Of a stretch of 64,000 bases of DNA, positions 1 to 8,942 are shown piece after piece. The position numbers were made by a program, and so were the translations under genes. The notes below the pieces were generated by a model. That model ran no database searches. It was not told the DNA's origin and worked only from the letters and a program-made list of their open reading frames with translations. The stretch's first letter is position 1, and each line of letters begins with the position of its first letter. The DNA is from Arthrobacter sp. CAU 1506. Lineage in GTDB: Bacteria; Actinomycetota; Actinomycetes; Actinomycetales; Micrococcaceae. Where the stretch lies: assembly GCF_005047635.1 (NCBI RefSeq), contig NZ_SUKC01000012.1, positions 62,001 to 126,000 of the forward strand. The letters run 5' to 3'.

Positions 1-720
1 GCTGGGTTGGACGACCAGGACGGGCTGGACGACCAGGCTGAACCGGATGCAACTGCCCGGGACGAGGTCCGGGACGGGCCCGAGTTGTTCGACGGCGATA
101 CCGGCACCCTGCCGCTGAAGCTGCGCCAGGCCCTGATCAGGCTGCTGCGCGGCCCCTACCTGGACGCCTCGTCCACGGACCGCGTCTACGACACCGTGGT
201 GGAACACCGGCGGATCCTGGCGTCCCGGCTCAGCGAACTGTTCCTGCAACTGGTCATTGACGAAGACCGGAAGGTTGCCATGCTGCGCCCGGTCCCGATG
301 GCCGAACCGCACACCACCGCCCTGCAGCGGCAGCGGGATATGACCCGGGAAGAAACGCTGCTGCTGCTGCGGATGCGCCTGGTGCAGGACCGTCACGCCG
401 GCACCGGAACTGAGCCACTGCTCAGCCGTGCCGACGTCATCGACGTGCTGCAGGACTACGTGGATCCGGAGCAACGCGATGCCAAGCACGTAGAGGACCT
501 GGCTGACGCCTCGTTGCGCAAGCTGGTCAACGAGCGCCGGCTCCTGCAGGCAACCGAACTTCCGGATGTGTGGGTCATTTCGCCGGCACTTCCGCTGGCC
601 TTGCCGTTCGAGAACATCGGCGACATCCCGGCGGTCATCAACTCGCTGGCCGGCGATGATCAACCGGCAGGCAGCGGGCCGGAAACGGATCAGTTGGCTT
701 TCGACGGCGGGGAGGCCTGA
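1..720 (+). CDS. jetB: Wadjet defence protein JetB (DUF4194), 5' end possibly outside the window
   Basis: This is the kite-like, MukE-related subunit of a Wadjet SMC complex, which recognises and removes small circular DNA such as plasmids. The family is known to bridge the JetA kleisin and the JetC ATPase. About 237 residues are visible. An acidic, Asp/Glu-rich N-terminus of roughly 28 residues precedes the globular DUF4194 region, which starts near the LPLKLRQALIRLLRG segment. The frame is still open at base 1, so the true start may be upstream; a TTG at 7 is the first visible candidate. The stop lies 2 bases before jetC, and the jetC ribosome binding site GGGGAGG sits inside its last codons, so the two are co-translated. 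Identification rests on family resemblance and on the adjacent SMC-like gene. Confidence 0.8.
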   Translation, partial: AGLDDQDGLDDQAEPDATARDEVRDGPELFDGDTGTLPLKLRQALIRLLRGPYLDASSTDRVYDTVVEHRRILASRLSELFLQLVIDEDRKVAMLRPVPMAEPHTTALQRQRDMTREETLLLLRMRLVQDRHAGTGTEPLLSRADVIDVLQDYVDPEQRDAKHVEDLADASLRKLVNERRLLQATELPDVWVISPALPLALPFENIGDIPAVINSLAGDDQPAGSGPETDQLAFDGGEA

Positions 721-722
721 GC

Positions 723-3700
723 ATGAGCATTGAGACAATCCTGCCGATGGACGGGCTGCTCAACCCGGGCCAGCACCGGCTAACGTCCGTGCAGTTGGTC
801 AACTGGGGCACGTTCGACGGCGCCCACACCATCCGCGTGGACCGCGCCGGCACGTTGTTGACCGGGGGTTCCGGGGTGGGCAAATCCACCATCTTTGACG
901 GCATGCTGCAGGTGCTGGACGCCCGGCCCAAAATGAATGAGGCCGCGCAGACCAGCTCCGGCCACGCATCCGAGGAACGGCGTACCGCGTTCAGCTACAT
1001 GCGCGGGCGGCTGGGTGCCACGCCGGCCGACGGCGATGCTTCACAGACCGCCACGTTCTACCAGCGCCCCGGCGCCATCTGGTCGGCGGTCTGCCTGACC
1101 TTCGACAATGCGCTGGGCCAGACCACCAGCCTCTCGGTGATGCTGGACCTGCCGGCCAATGGCACCGAACACAATGTGGGCCGTTTCTACGTCCTGCACA
1201 ACAAGCCGCTGGACATCCCCCGCCTGGAGTCCGGCATGGCGGGCAGGTTCAGCAAAACATCGCTGGAGGCGCTGCTGCCGGGCAGCCAGGTCTTCGATTC
1301 GCACAAGGCCTTCGCGGAACGTTTCCGACAGGCGCTGGGCATCGACCAGGAAAAGGCGTTCGGCCTGCTGCGCACGCTGCAGACCGGCAAGGGCCTGGGC
1401 GGCACCGTCAACGACTTCTTCCGCAACCACGTGTTGGATACGCCGCGGACGCTGGCGGCGGCCGAAGAAGCAGTGCAGGACTTCAGCCACCTGCGCAGCA
1501 TCAGGCGGCAGCTGGAACGGGTCCGGCAGCAACGCGACCTGCTCGCTCCGGTGCCCCGGCTGCACCAGCAGCTGCAGGAGACACAGTCGCAGCTGGAGCG
1601 CAACATCCTCTTGGCCGACGTCGCCCTGCCGCTCTACCGGCGCCGCCTGGCACTGGAGTGCCAGGACCGGCAGATCGGGGTGTTGAGCGCGGAGGCGGCC
1701 ACCGCAACAGCGGAGCTGGCGGAGACCGAAGCGGCACGAACCGCGCTCAAGGAGAAAACGGCCCGGCTTTCCGCGCGGTACGGCAGCGAAGGCGGCGCCG
1801 CCGTCGCCACCCTGGAGCGCGAGCTGGCCGCAGCGCAGTCCGAGCTGCGCGCCCGCCAGTCGATCGAAGATTCCTTCCGGGCCGAAGCTGAGGCCGCGGG
1901 CCTTGACGCCGACTTCAGCCCCGGCGGGCTGGCGGCAGCGCGCAGCCGCGCCGCGGTGCTGGTCAAGGAGCTGCTGGCAGAAGCCGAGTCCGTCCGTGAA
2001 CGCAGCAACGACGCCCAGGGCGAAGCCTGGAGCCTCAAGGGACAGATCCGGGCACTGGAGCAGGAAATTGAGTCCTTCCGCCGCCGCACCAGCAACATCC
2101 GGCCGGAGAGCCTGGAACGCCGGCGCCAGATCTGCGCCGCGACCGGCATCACCGAGGAGGAGCTGCCCTTCGCCGGCGAGCTGATCGATCTTGACCCCGC
2201 CGAGACCCGCTGGCGGCCGGCAGCCGAGCGCACGCTCCGCTCCCTGGCTTCGGCGCTGCTGGTGCCCGGCGACCGGATGAACGCCGTCACCCGGTATTTG
2301 AACGAGCACAATATCCGCGGCTTCCTGCGGATCATCGATGTCAGTGCTCCGCTGGACGGCAAGACCGAGGCCGAGCCGGACGACCTGGTCACCAAACTGG
2401 TCACCAAGGACACCGCGATGGGCCAATGGGTCCGGCGCAAGATCACCGCGCACTATGACTACGTCTGCGTCGAGGAGCCGGAGCAGCTGGCCGGTGTTTC
2501 CCGCGGCGTGACCTTGGGCGGTGCGGTCAAGCGCAGCAGCAGCACCACTGAGAAGGACGACCGGCACACCGGGGCTTCCGACCATTTGCTGGGCTTCGAC
2601 AACCGGGACAAAATCGCCGCACTCGCCACCCGGCTGCTGGAACTGCGGGACACCTACGGCACCGCGGATTCAGAGTCGGCCGAACGCGCCCGCGAACAGC
2701 AGGACCTTGGCCGGAGGCTGGCCGCGGCCAAGGCAGTCGCTGCCGACACCCGGAGCTGGGAGGAGATCTCCGCCGCTGCACATGCCGCAGCAGTGGCTGC
2801 GGCGGCGGAACGCTTGGAGCAGGCGAGGGACGCCAACACGGACCTCGAACAGCTGCGGTTCGAACTGGAAACGGCGGAGCTGGACCTCACGGCCGCTACG
2901 GAGAAGATCGGGGTCCTCAAGGGCGAAGCCGCCCGCTTGTCCACCGGGTTGTCTGCCGCGCGCCAGCGCCGCGACGGCTTGGCCGGCAACGGCGAACCTG
3001 CCGGAGCGTTGACCGAGGAACTCGCGTCCGAACTTGGCGCATTGTTCGCCCCCCATGGCGAAGTGACCGATCTGGAGTTCCTCGGCGATGTCTGCACCAG
3101 GGTGGAGCGTGAACTGCTGACGTCCCGCGGCACACTGGAACGGACCAAACTGGAGGCCGGCAACCAGTTGGTGAAGATCTTCGAGTCCTACAACCGGCAG
3201 TGGGGGTCGGACTACGGCACCTCGCTGGAGGCCGCCGCCGACTACGAGGCCCGTTACCACGACATTGTCGGCGAAGGCCTGCCGCAGCGCGAGGCAGAGT
3301 TCCGCGAGTACTTCAACAACCGCACGTACGAACGCTTCAGCGACCTGCTGCAGTTGCTGGACGAGGAACGCCGGAGCATCGCCTCCCGGCTGCAGCCGCT
3401 GAACCAGATCCTGCGGCGGGTCAACTATCACGCGGACAGCCACTTGCAGATCGAGATTGCGAACGCAGTTCCGGACGCCTCGCACAAATTCCGGACTGAC
3501 CTGAAGAACGCGCTGCCGGTGATGGGCCGGCGGCAGACCGGCGATGACATGGACGCCCGCTACCTCGCCTTGGACCGCATCGTGGAGCGGCTGGCATCGG
3601 AGGACGAACGCCGCTGGCGTGCCGAGGTCTTGGATGTGCGGTCGCACGTGGACATCACCTGCACCAACGTGCTGGCGGACGGCCGCGCGTACACCAACCT

Positions 3701-4049
3701 GCAGGCCAGCCTGATGTCCGGCGGCGAGGGCCAGCGCTTCACCGCGTTCATCATGGCCTCCGCGCTGGCCTACCAGCTTGGCATCGCCGGCCAGGGCTTC
3801 AGCACCTTCGGCACGGTCATGATGGACGAGGCGTTTGTGAAATCGTCGCTGGCGTTCGCCGAGGCCAGCATCAACGCGCTGCACGAGTTCGGTTTCCAGC
3901 TGCTCTTGGCGGCTCCGGAGGACAAGGTGGACCTGGCCCGCTTCCTCGGCTCCGTCACGGAAGTCCTGCGCGACGAATCCGCCAACCGCTCCGGCATCCT
4001 GGAACGCGGCCGTTCACTCGCCCGCCCGGTGGACATCGTCCTGCGCTGA
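723..4049 (+). CDS. jetC: Wadjet SMC-like ATPase JetC
   Basis: This 1108-residue ATPase is the motor of a Wadjet (JetABCD/MksB/EptABCD) complex that extrudes loops on circular DNA. The head domain is split, as in SMC proteins. Walker A GGSGVGKST is at residues 48-56. Long Glu/Ala/Arg-rich coiled-coil segments occupy about 260-480 and 620-740 around a hinge-like centre. The C-terminal half-head carries the signature SGGEGQR (999-1005) and the Walker B TVMMDE (D1035, E1036). All catalytic elements look intact and the length is normal for JetC. The ATG at 723 has GGGGAGG upstream. No jetD (DUF3322/DUF2220 TOPRIM nuclease) follows: only about 100 bp separate it from a kinase gene. The nuclease subunit is therefore either upstream outside the window or absent. 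Confidence 0.88.
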   Translation: MSIETILPMDGLLNPGQHRLTSVQLVNWGTFDGAHTIRVDRAGTLLTGGSGVGKSTIFDGMLQVLDARPKMNEAAQTSSGHASEERRTAFSYMRGRLGATPADGDASQTATFYQRPGAIWSAVCLTFDNALGQTTSLSVMLDLPANGTEHNVGRFYVLHNKPLDIPRLESGMAGRFSKTSLEALLPGSQVFDSHKAFAERFRQALGIDQEKAFGLLRTLQTGKGLGGTVNDFFRNHVLDTPRTLAAAEEAVQDFSHLRSIRRQLERVRQQRDLLAPVPRLHQQLQETQSQLERNILLADVALPLYRRRLALECQDRQIGVLSAEAATATAELAETEAARTALKEKTARLSARYGSEGGAAVATLERELAAAQSELRARQSIEDSFRAEAEAAGLDADFSPGGLAAARSRAAVLVKELLAEAESVRERSNDAQGEAWSLKGQIRALEQEIESFRRRTSNIRPESLERRRQICAATGITEEELPFAGELIDLDPAETRWRPAAERTLRSLASALLVPGDRMNAVTRYLNEHNIRGFLRIIDVSAPLDGKTEAEPDDLVTKLVTKDTAMGQWVRRKITAHYDYVCVEEPEQLAGVSRGVTLGGAVKRSSSTTEKDDRHTGASDHLLGFDNRDKIAALATRLLELRDTYGTADSESAERAREQQDLGRRLAAAKAVAADTRSWEEISAAAHAAAVAAAAERLEQARDANTDLEQLRFELETAELDLTAATEKIGVLKGEAARLSTGLSAARQRRDGLAGNGEPAGALTEELASELGALFAPHGEVTDLEFLGDVCTRVERELLTSRGTLERTKLEAGNQLVKIFESYNRQWGSDYGTSLEAAADYEARYHDIVGEGLPQREAEFREYFNNRTYERFSDLLQLLDEERRSIASRLQPLNQILRRVNYHADSHLQIEIANAVPDASHKFRTDLKNALPVMGRRQTGDDMDARYLALDRIVERLASEDERRWRAEVLDVRSHVDITCTNVLADGRAYTNLQASLMSGGEGQRFTAFIMASALAYQLGIAGQGFSTFGTVMMDEAFVKSSLAFAEASINALHEFGFQLLLAAPEDKVDLARFLGSVTEVLRDESANRSGILERGRSLARPVDIVLR

Positions 4050-4152
4050 TCCCTCCGGCTGGGGGCTACGCGTCAGAACGACGACGGCGCAGCGACCATG
4101 CGTTCTGCCCGGAAACCGGCGTTGCCGGCCGGTGCGGTGGTATGACTAGGGC

Positions 4153-5652
4153 ATGTCGAAGGTGCATGCGGAACTGCCCGGCTGGCCGTCTCCCCGGTCG
4201 CTGAGCCTCCGGAGGGTGGTGGCCGGCCTCGTGCTGGCCGTTGTGCTTCCGGCTGGCTTGCAGTTCCTGCTGCTGCAGATGTGGCACGCCAATCTGACCA
4301 CCGCGTCGCTGGTCCAGCTCACCGGAACTGTTGGCGTGGCGCTGGTGGGCGGCATCTGGCCCGCGCTTTTGGCCGCCCTGTGGAGCAGCCTGCTGCTGAA
4401 CTTTTTCATGACTGAGCCCACCGGCCAGCTGATGATCCACGACACTGCCATGGCCGTGGCCTTGGTCTGTTTTGTCGCCGTCGCCGGGGCCGTGGCCTGG
4501 GTTGTGGACGAGTCCGCCCGCCGGGCCGCGCGGGCCCGCCGCGCCGGTGCCGAGGCTTCAGCATTGAATGAGCTCACCCGGGTGGCGATCGCCACCGAGG
4601 ACCCGCTGCGAAGCCTGTTGGAACAGGCCCGCCAAGTGTTCCGTGCCGATGCGGCCGCCCTGTTCGTGCGGCCCACCGGCGGCGACACGGGCACCGGCGA
4701 AGATTCCTGCTGGCTCCTGCTCGCCGGAGCCGGACCACAGCTCGGCTCTCCGGACGCCGCCGATACCGTCGAGCGAGTGGATGACAACACCGTCATGGCC
4801 CTGCTCGGACCCCGCCTGACTGCCGATGAGGGCCAGTTGTTGAAGGCCTTCGCCGCCCAGGCCACAGCATTGCGTGCGCGCCAGCAGCTGATGGTCAGCC
4901 GGCTCGAAAACGAACGTTTGGCCCAGGACAACCTGATGCGTGGTTCGATCCTCCAGGCCGTCAGCCATGATTTGCGCACGCCGTTGGCCGGCATCAAGTT
5001 CTCGGTCAGCAGCCTGCTGCACGAGGGCGGTTCGTTCAGCACCGAAGAGCAGCGTGAGCTCCTGCAGACCACCGATGCCTACGCCGACCAGTTGGGGCTG
5101 CTGGTGGAGAACCTGTTGGACATGTCCCGCATCAGCAGCGGATCGGTGGGGCCAATGCCGGGGCCGGTCCAATGGGAAGACGTGCTGCCGGGGGCGCTGC
5201 GTGGAGTCCCGCCGGAGTCGGTGAGCTTCCACATTCCGGAGGATTGCGCACCGGTCGAGGCAGACGCCGGGTTGTTGGAGCGGGTGATTGCCAATTTGGT
5301 CGAAAACGCGGACCGACACGCCCACCCGTCGACCATCACGCTGCAGGCGGGAGAACTTCCTGCAGCAGGCGACCGGCCGCACGGCGAGTTGCGGATCATC
5401 GACGCCGGAACCGGTCCGCTGCCTGAGGATCTGGAAGAAATGTTCAAGCCCTTCCAGCGGATGACCGACTCGGGCGAAGATGCCGGCGTCGGGCTGGGCC
5501 TGGCGGTCGCGCGGGGGTTGACAGAAGCGATGGGCGGTACCTTGCACGCCGAACGCACCGCCGGCGGAGGGCTGACGATGGTGCTGCGCCTTCCGCTGGC
5601 CGGTTCCCGCGCAGCATCCAACGCGCGGGGCAGATGGCAGGAAGACCGGTGA
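4153..5652 (+). CDS. KdpD-like sensor histidine kinase (DUF4118), short form
   Basis: A membrane histidine kinase of 499 residues that phosphorylates the response regulator encoded next. The N-terminus has about four membrane segments of the DUF4118 type (residues 20-120), followed by a GAF-like linker (about 135-240) and a HisKA domain with the phospho-acceptor His272 in SHDLRTPLAG. The HATPase_c domain follows, with an N box around ANLVENADRHA and a G box GVGLGLAVARG. It lacks the KdpD sensor and UspA-like modules of full-length KdpD (about 900 residues). The cognate kdpFABC pump is also not here. The start ATG has no clear ribosome binding site; TATGAC lies six bases upstream, hinting at a leaderless mRNA. 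Potassium or turgor sensing is an inference from homology. Confidence 0.85.
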   Translation: MSKVHAELPGWPSPRSLSLRRVVAGLVLAVVLPAGLQFLLLQMWHANLTTASLVQLTGTVGVALVGGIWPALLAALWSSLLLNFFMTEPTGQLMIHDTAMAVALVCFVAVAGAVAWVVDESARRAARARRAGAEASALNELTRVAIATEDPLRSLLEQARQVFRADAAALFVRPTGGDTGTGEDSCWLLLAGAGPQLGSPDAADTVERVDDNTVMALLGPRLTADEGQLLKAFAAQATALRARQQLMVSRLENERLAQDNLMRGSILQAVSHDLRTPLAGIKFSVSSLLHEGGSFSTEEQRELLQTTDAYADQLGLLVENLLDMSRISSGSVGPMPGPVQWEDVLPGALRGVPPESVSFHIPEDCAPVEADAGLLERVIANLVENADRHAHPSTITLQAGELPAAGDRPHGELRIIDAGTGPLPEDLEEMFKPFQRMTDSGEDAGVGLGLAVARGLTEAMGGTLHAERTAGGGLTMVLRLPLAGSRAASNARGRWQEDR

Positions 5653-6323
5653 CAACCATCCTGGTGGTGGAAGACGAGCGCCGCTTGCTGCGGGCGCTGC
5701 AGCTCGCGCTGCGGGCCAATGGCTATGCGGTTGTCGCCGCACCCACAGGCAGCAGCGCGCTGGCGTCGCTGGCCGAGGGTCCGGTCGACGCCCTGGTGCT
5801 GGATCTGGGATTGCCGGACATGGACGGGGTCGAGATCATCCGCCGTGTCCGGTCCGGCGCGCAGACTCCGATCCTGGTGTTGTCCGCGCGCCACGCCTCC
5901 GCCCAGAAGGTCAGCGCTCTGGATGCCGGCGCCGACGACTATGTGACAAAACCGTTCGGACTGGACGAACTGCTCGCCCGCTTGCGGGCACTGCTGCGCC
6001 GCGGCCAGGCCGGTACCCAGGACGACGTGGTGGAGGCTGCTGGCTTCACACTCAATTTTGCTGCGGGGCGGGCGGAGAAGCAGGGAGCCGCCGTGAAACT
6101 CACACCGACGGAATGGAAGATCCTCGAGGTGCTGACCCGGCAGCCCGGCAGGCTGGTGCCGCATCGGCAGGTGCTGGAGCACGTGTGGGGGCCTGCCTAC
6201 GTCAAGGAAACCCAGTACTTGCGGGTGTATATCGCTCAGTTGCGCCGGAAGCTGGAAGCCGACCCGGCCCGGCCGCAGCATCTCATCACCGAGCCGGGGC
6301 TCGGCTACCGATTCGATCCCTGA
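5649..6323 (+). CDS. KdpE-like OmpR-family response regulator
   Basis: A two-domain transcription factor of 224 residues. The receiver domain carries Asp52 as phosphorylation site (VLDLGLPDMDG) and the conserved Lys101 (VTKPF). The C-terminal winged helix (about 125-224) ends with the typical QYLRVYIAQLRRKLE and GYRFDP segments of KdpE/OmpR proteins. The preferred start is the GTG at 5649. It overlaps the kinase stop as GTGA and has AGGAAG five bases upstream; an ATG at 5634 is possible but less well placed. Overlap shows tight co-translation with the kinase. The target is unknown. The convergent permease downstream, whose promoter carries an 11-bp-spaced direct repeat, is a reasonable candidate. 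Confidence 0.87.
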   Translation: MTTILVVEDERRLLRALQLALRANGYAVVAAPTGSSALASLAEGPVDALVLDLGLPDMDGVEIIRRVRSGAQTPILVLSARHASAQKVSALDAGADDYVTKPFGLDELLARLRALLRRGQAGTQDDVVEAAGFTLNFAAGRAEKQGAAVKLTPTEWKILEVLTRQPGRLVPHRQVLEHVWGPAYVKETQYLRVYIAQLRRKLEADPARPQHLITEPGLGYRFDP

Positions 6324-6364
6324 GCCGGACCGGCCGGCCTGCGGGCACCGTTCGCGGGCAGCGG

Positions 6365-8341
6365 CTAGCCAACATGCACCCAGGGCCGGTTGGTCACATC
6401 CGGTTCGGCTTCACGCAGGATTTCCCGGGTGACCGGAGCGATTTCCCCTTCGCCGAAGACCAGGAAACGCAGCAGGTTGCTGATCGGGTTGCCCTCCGTC
6501 CAGCGGAAGTAGACGTGCGGCATCAGCCCGGTGATGTCGCGGATGTGCAGCAACACAGAGGCGATGGTGTTGGGCACCACCGGACCGTGGACCTCAAGGA
6601 TGTCGTACCCGTGGCGGCACACGCCGTGCACCTCCAGTTCGGTTTCGAAGTCCGAGGAGTCGTCGACGATGACTTCCAGGAACACCGGCACCTCGTCGGC
6701 CGGCAGGTTATTGACCGCGCGGGCCGCTGCCAGCTTCTTGCGGTAGGCCTCCGCGTCCAGCCGTTTTGGCTCATGCGCAATGAACAAGAGCGGCCCCGTG
6801 TCGGACCGGGCGATCAGCTCCACCGCACGTTCGTCGAAATGGACGTGGGTAGCATGCAACTCGAACGAGCGCCTGGTCCGCGAGATGAAGGAAATGACCA
6901 CAATGCCCAGGATGAACAGTGACGCGATGCGGATACCCTCGGGCCGTTCCACGATGTTCGCTGCCGTGGTGTAGACGAAAGCCGCGGTGACCGCCCCGAA
7001 ACCCCAGACGAGCCGTCGCTGGCCTCGAGACCGTGCCGAAAGCGTGACGGCCGCGGCTGCGGACGTGATCAGGACCAGCACCCCGGTGGCATAGGCCCCA
7101 CCCTGCGCATCGACGTCGGCGTCAAAAACCACCGTGACGAGGAAAGCGATGGCGCAAAACACTAGAACCAGCGGGCGCGAGGCCTTCGTCCACCCGGGTG
7201 CCATGCCGTAGCGGGGCAGGTACCGGGGCACCACATTGAGCAGGCCGGCCATCGCCGACGCACCGGCGAACCAGAGGATGATAATGGTGCTGGCGTCATA
7301 CAGCGACCCGAACACCGGTCCCATCAACTCATGCGCCAGATAGGCCAAGGCCCGCCCGTTGGCTGCTCCCCCGGGCTGGAATTCCTGCGCCGGGATCAGC
7401 AGGATGGAAACGAAGCTGCTGGAGATCAGGAACCCGCTCATGATGAGCGCCGCGGTGGTCAGCAGTCGCCTGGTCCCGTGGATCCTGCCCGCCAAGTGGT
7501 CCCCGTCGACCTGGCTGCTGGCCCGGATCTGGGGCATGACGGCCACCCCGGTCTCGAAACCGGACAGGCCCAGGGCGAGCTTGGGGAAGACCAACAGGAC
7601 GACGGCGACGATCAACAGCGGGTTGCCGTACGACGCCGTCAGCACCTGCCACCAGTCGCGCACCACCAGCGGGTGCGTCAGCACGTCAGCCAGGCACACC
7701 GCCACCAGCACCGCGTTCAGTGCCAGATAGGCGCCGACCACGACGACGGCGACCCCGATCGCTTCACGGAATCCGCGCAGAAACACCGCGGTCAAGGCGC
7801 CGAGCAGAACCAGCGTGATCGCCACGTTCTGGCCTTCCAGCCAGTGCGGCAGCAACGGATTCTCGATCAGGTGGGCGGTGGCGTCCGCGGCCGACAAGGT
7901 CATGGTGATCATGAAGTCCGTCGCCACGAACCCCAGCAGCGCCAGCACGAGCAGTTTCCCCCGCCAGCGCGGCAACAGCCGTTCCAGCATGGCAATCGAT
8001 CCGGAACCGTGTGGACTTTCCTCCGCCACACGGCGGTAAACGGGCAACGCGCCGCACAAGGTCACGAGGACCACCAGCATGGTGGCCAGCGGCGAGACGG
8101 CGCCGGCAGCCAATGCGGCAATAGCCGGCTGATAACCCAGCGTTGAAAAGTAGTCCACGCCGGTCAAACACATCACCTTCCACCACGGGTGACCGTGTTC
8201 AAGCGAATCCACCGTCCCGTGCGGGCCAAGCTTCACCCCGCTGGCGGTCGGCAGGTCGTGCAGCATCCAGGCCCGCAGCCGCACTGCCGGGCGAGCCCTG
8301 GGCGCTGACGGATCAAAAGGAGGCAAACTCAAGGTGGTCAT
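6365..8341 (-). CDS. APC-superfamily permease (amino acid or K+ transporter-like)
   Basis: A 658-residue inner-membrane transporter with about twelve predicted membrane helices followed by a soluble C-terminal region of roughly 150 residues (after about residue 505). The first helix begins with [13 protein letters not shown], a glycine-rich signature seen in APC permeases. The overall plan (APC core plus cytosolic tail) resembles the KimA/KUP-like and amino-acid permease branches; the substrate cannot be told from sequence. The ATG at 8341 is preferred because GAAAGGG lies upstream at proper spacing; a GTG at 8386 has no such site. It converges with the KdpDE-like pair, its stop lying 41 bp past the regulator stop. 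This context favours a role in ion or osmolyte homeostasis, as inference. Confidence 0.75.
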   Translation of the reverse strand: MTTLSLPPFDPSAPRARPAVRLRAWMLHDLPTASGVKLGPHGTVDSLEHGHPWWKVMCLTGVDYFSTLGYQPAIAALAAGAVSPLATMLVVLVTLCGALPVYRRVAEESPHGSGSIAMLERLLPRWRGKLLVLALLGFVATDFMITMTLSAADATAHLIENPLLPHWLEGQNVAITLVLLGALTAVFLRGFREAIGVAVVVVGAYLALNAVLVAVCLADVLTHPLVVRDWWQVLTASYGNPLLIVAVVLLVFPKLALGLSGFETGVAVMPQIRASSQVDGDHLAGRIHGTRRLLTTAALIMSGFLISSSFVSILLIPAQEFQPGGAANGRALAYLAHELMGPVFGSLYDASTIIILWFAGASAMAGLLNVVPRYLPRYGMAPGWTKASRPLVLVFCAIAFLVTVVFDADVDAQGGAYATGVLVLITSAAAAVTLSARSRGQRRLVWGFGAVTAAFVYTTAANIVERPEGIRIASLFILGIVVISFISRTRRSFELHATHVHFDERAVELIARSDTGPLLFIAHEPKRLDAEAYRKKLAAARAVNNLPADEVPVFLEVIVDDSSDFETELEVHGVCRHGYDILEVHGPVVPNTIASVLLHIRDITGLMPHVYFRWTEGNPISNLLRFLVFGEGEIAPVTREILREAEPDVTNRPWVHVG

Positions 8342-8416
8342 TGGACGAAACCCTTTCAACACGGCCCTTTTGAGGACCGTTGTCACGGTAAACGTGTTCC
8401 GGCCGGCTGCACGCAG

Positions 8417-8433
8417 TCTTAACGCCTTCTTGA
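8417..8433. promoter_or_regulatory. Candidate OmpR/KdpE-type direct repeat upstream of the permease
   Basis: TCTTAA and TCTTGA are arranged head to tail with an 11-bp period, one helical turn. This is the usual geometry of OmpR-family binding sites. They lie about 80 bp upstream of the permease start. Binding by the nearby response regulator is an inference. Confidence 0.3.
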
Positions 8434-8483
8434 TGCCGGCGGCCTTGGGTTTCCAGCGGCTCCCGGATGCGCTGATGGAGGAC

Positions 8484-8489
8484 TAAAGT
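8484..8489 (+). promoter_or_regulatory. -10 element TAAAGT of a probable leaderless mRNA
   Basis: TAAAGT matches TAnnnT and ends six bases before the ATG at 8496. No Shine-Dalgarno lies between, so transcription is predicted to start at the ATG. Confidence 0.45.
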
Positions 8490-8495
8490 TCTGCC

Positions 8496-8942
8496 ATGGG
8501 AACGCCGTGGGATCCCACGCTTCCAGGCGTGTTGCGGTTGCCTTCGGGACGGCTGGTGCGCGGACGGGCTCTGTACAAGCCGGTGCCGGCAGGCCCGGCA
8601 CCCGAGTTTGCGCTCTACCTGAAGCACGGGCGGCCGCTGCCCACCGAATGGGAACAGCGGTGGGTGCGTTGGCGTGACCTTCGGCTGCCCGATGACTTCC
8701 ACGACGCCGCAGCCGCCTTCCGCGAGGCCTGGCTGCGGGCACAGCATGAGCGGGTGGAGGTGGCCTGTCTCGCTGGACGCGGCCGGACCGGCACGGCTTT
8801 GGCGTGCATTGCCATCCTGGACGGCGTGCCGCGGGCCGAAGCCGTCGAGTACGTCAGGGAACGCTACCGTCCCGGCGCCGTCGAGACCCCGTGGCAGCGG
8901 CGGTTCGTGCGGAGCTTCCCTCAGCCCAGTACGCTGCGGTAG
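8496..8942 (+). CDS. Protein-tyrosine phosphatase family protein
   Basis: A small cytosolic protein of 148 residues carrying the CX5R phosphatase loop as CLAGRGR (Cys91, Arg97) followed by TGTALAC. In this family the Cys forms the phospho-enzyme and the Arg binds the phosphate. The residue before Cys91 is Ala rather than the usual His. A general-acid candidate is in LRLPDD (about 67-72). The length and layout fit the short DSP/PTP-like proteins found singly in actinobacteria; the substrate is unknown. The gene ends inside the 3' end of convergent glgA (22 bp overlap), so the two transcripts are partly antisense. The start is supported by a TAnnnT element at leaderless spacing. Confidence 0.72.
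   Translation: MGTPWDPTLPGVLRLPSGRLVRGRALYKPVPAGPAPEFALYLKHGRPLPTEWEQRWVRWRDLRLPDDFHDAAAAFREAWLRAQHERVEVACLAGRGRTGTALACIAILDGVPRAEAVEYVRERYRPGAVETPWQRRFVRSFPQPSTLR

Noticed and set aside
1041-2585. Long minus-strand open frame opposite jetC
   Set aside because: It mirrors the codon phase of the high-GC jetC gene, has no ribosome binding site and no recognisable domain. The same applies to the frames at 2670-3884, 4558-5742, 27421-28671 and 56091-57851.
4050-4152. Remnant of jetD after jetC
   Set aside because: Only 103 bp with no JetD-like frame. A CAGAACG/CGTTCTG inverted repeat there has a 20-base loop and is too weak to call.
4153-8341. Kdp potassium pump operon
   Set aside because: Only the sensor and regulator are Kdp-like; no kdpA, kdpB, kdpC or kdpF frame is present.
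8342-8495. c-di-AMP (ydaO) riboswitch upstream of the permease
   Set aside because: The leader was read for the conserved ydaO core and pseudoknot pieces; none is present, only the 11-bp direct repeat.
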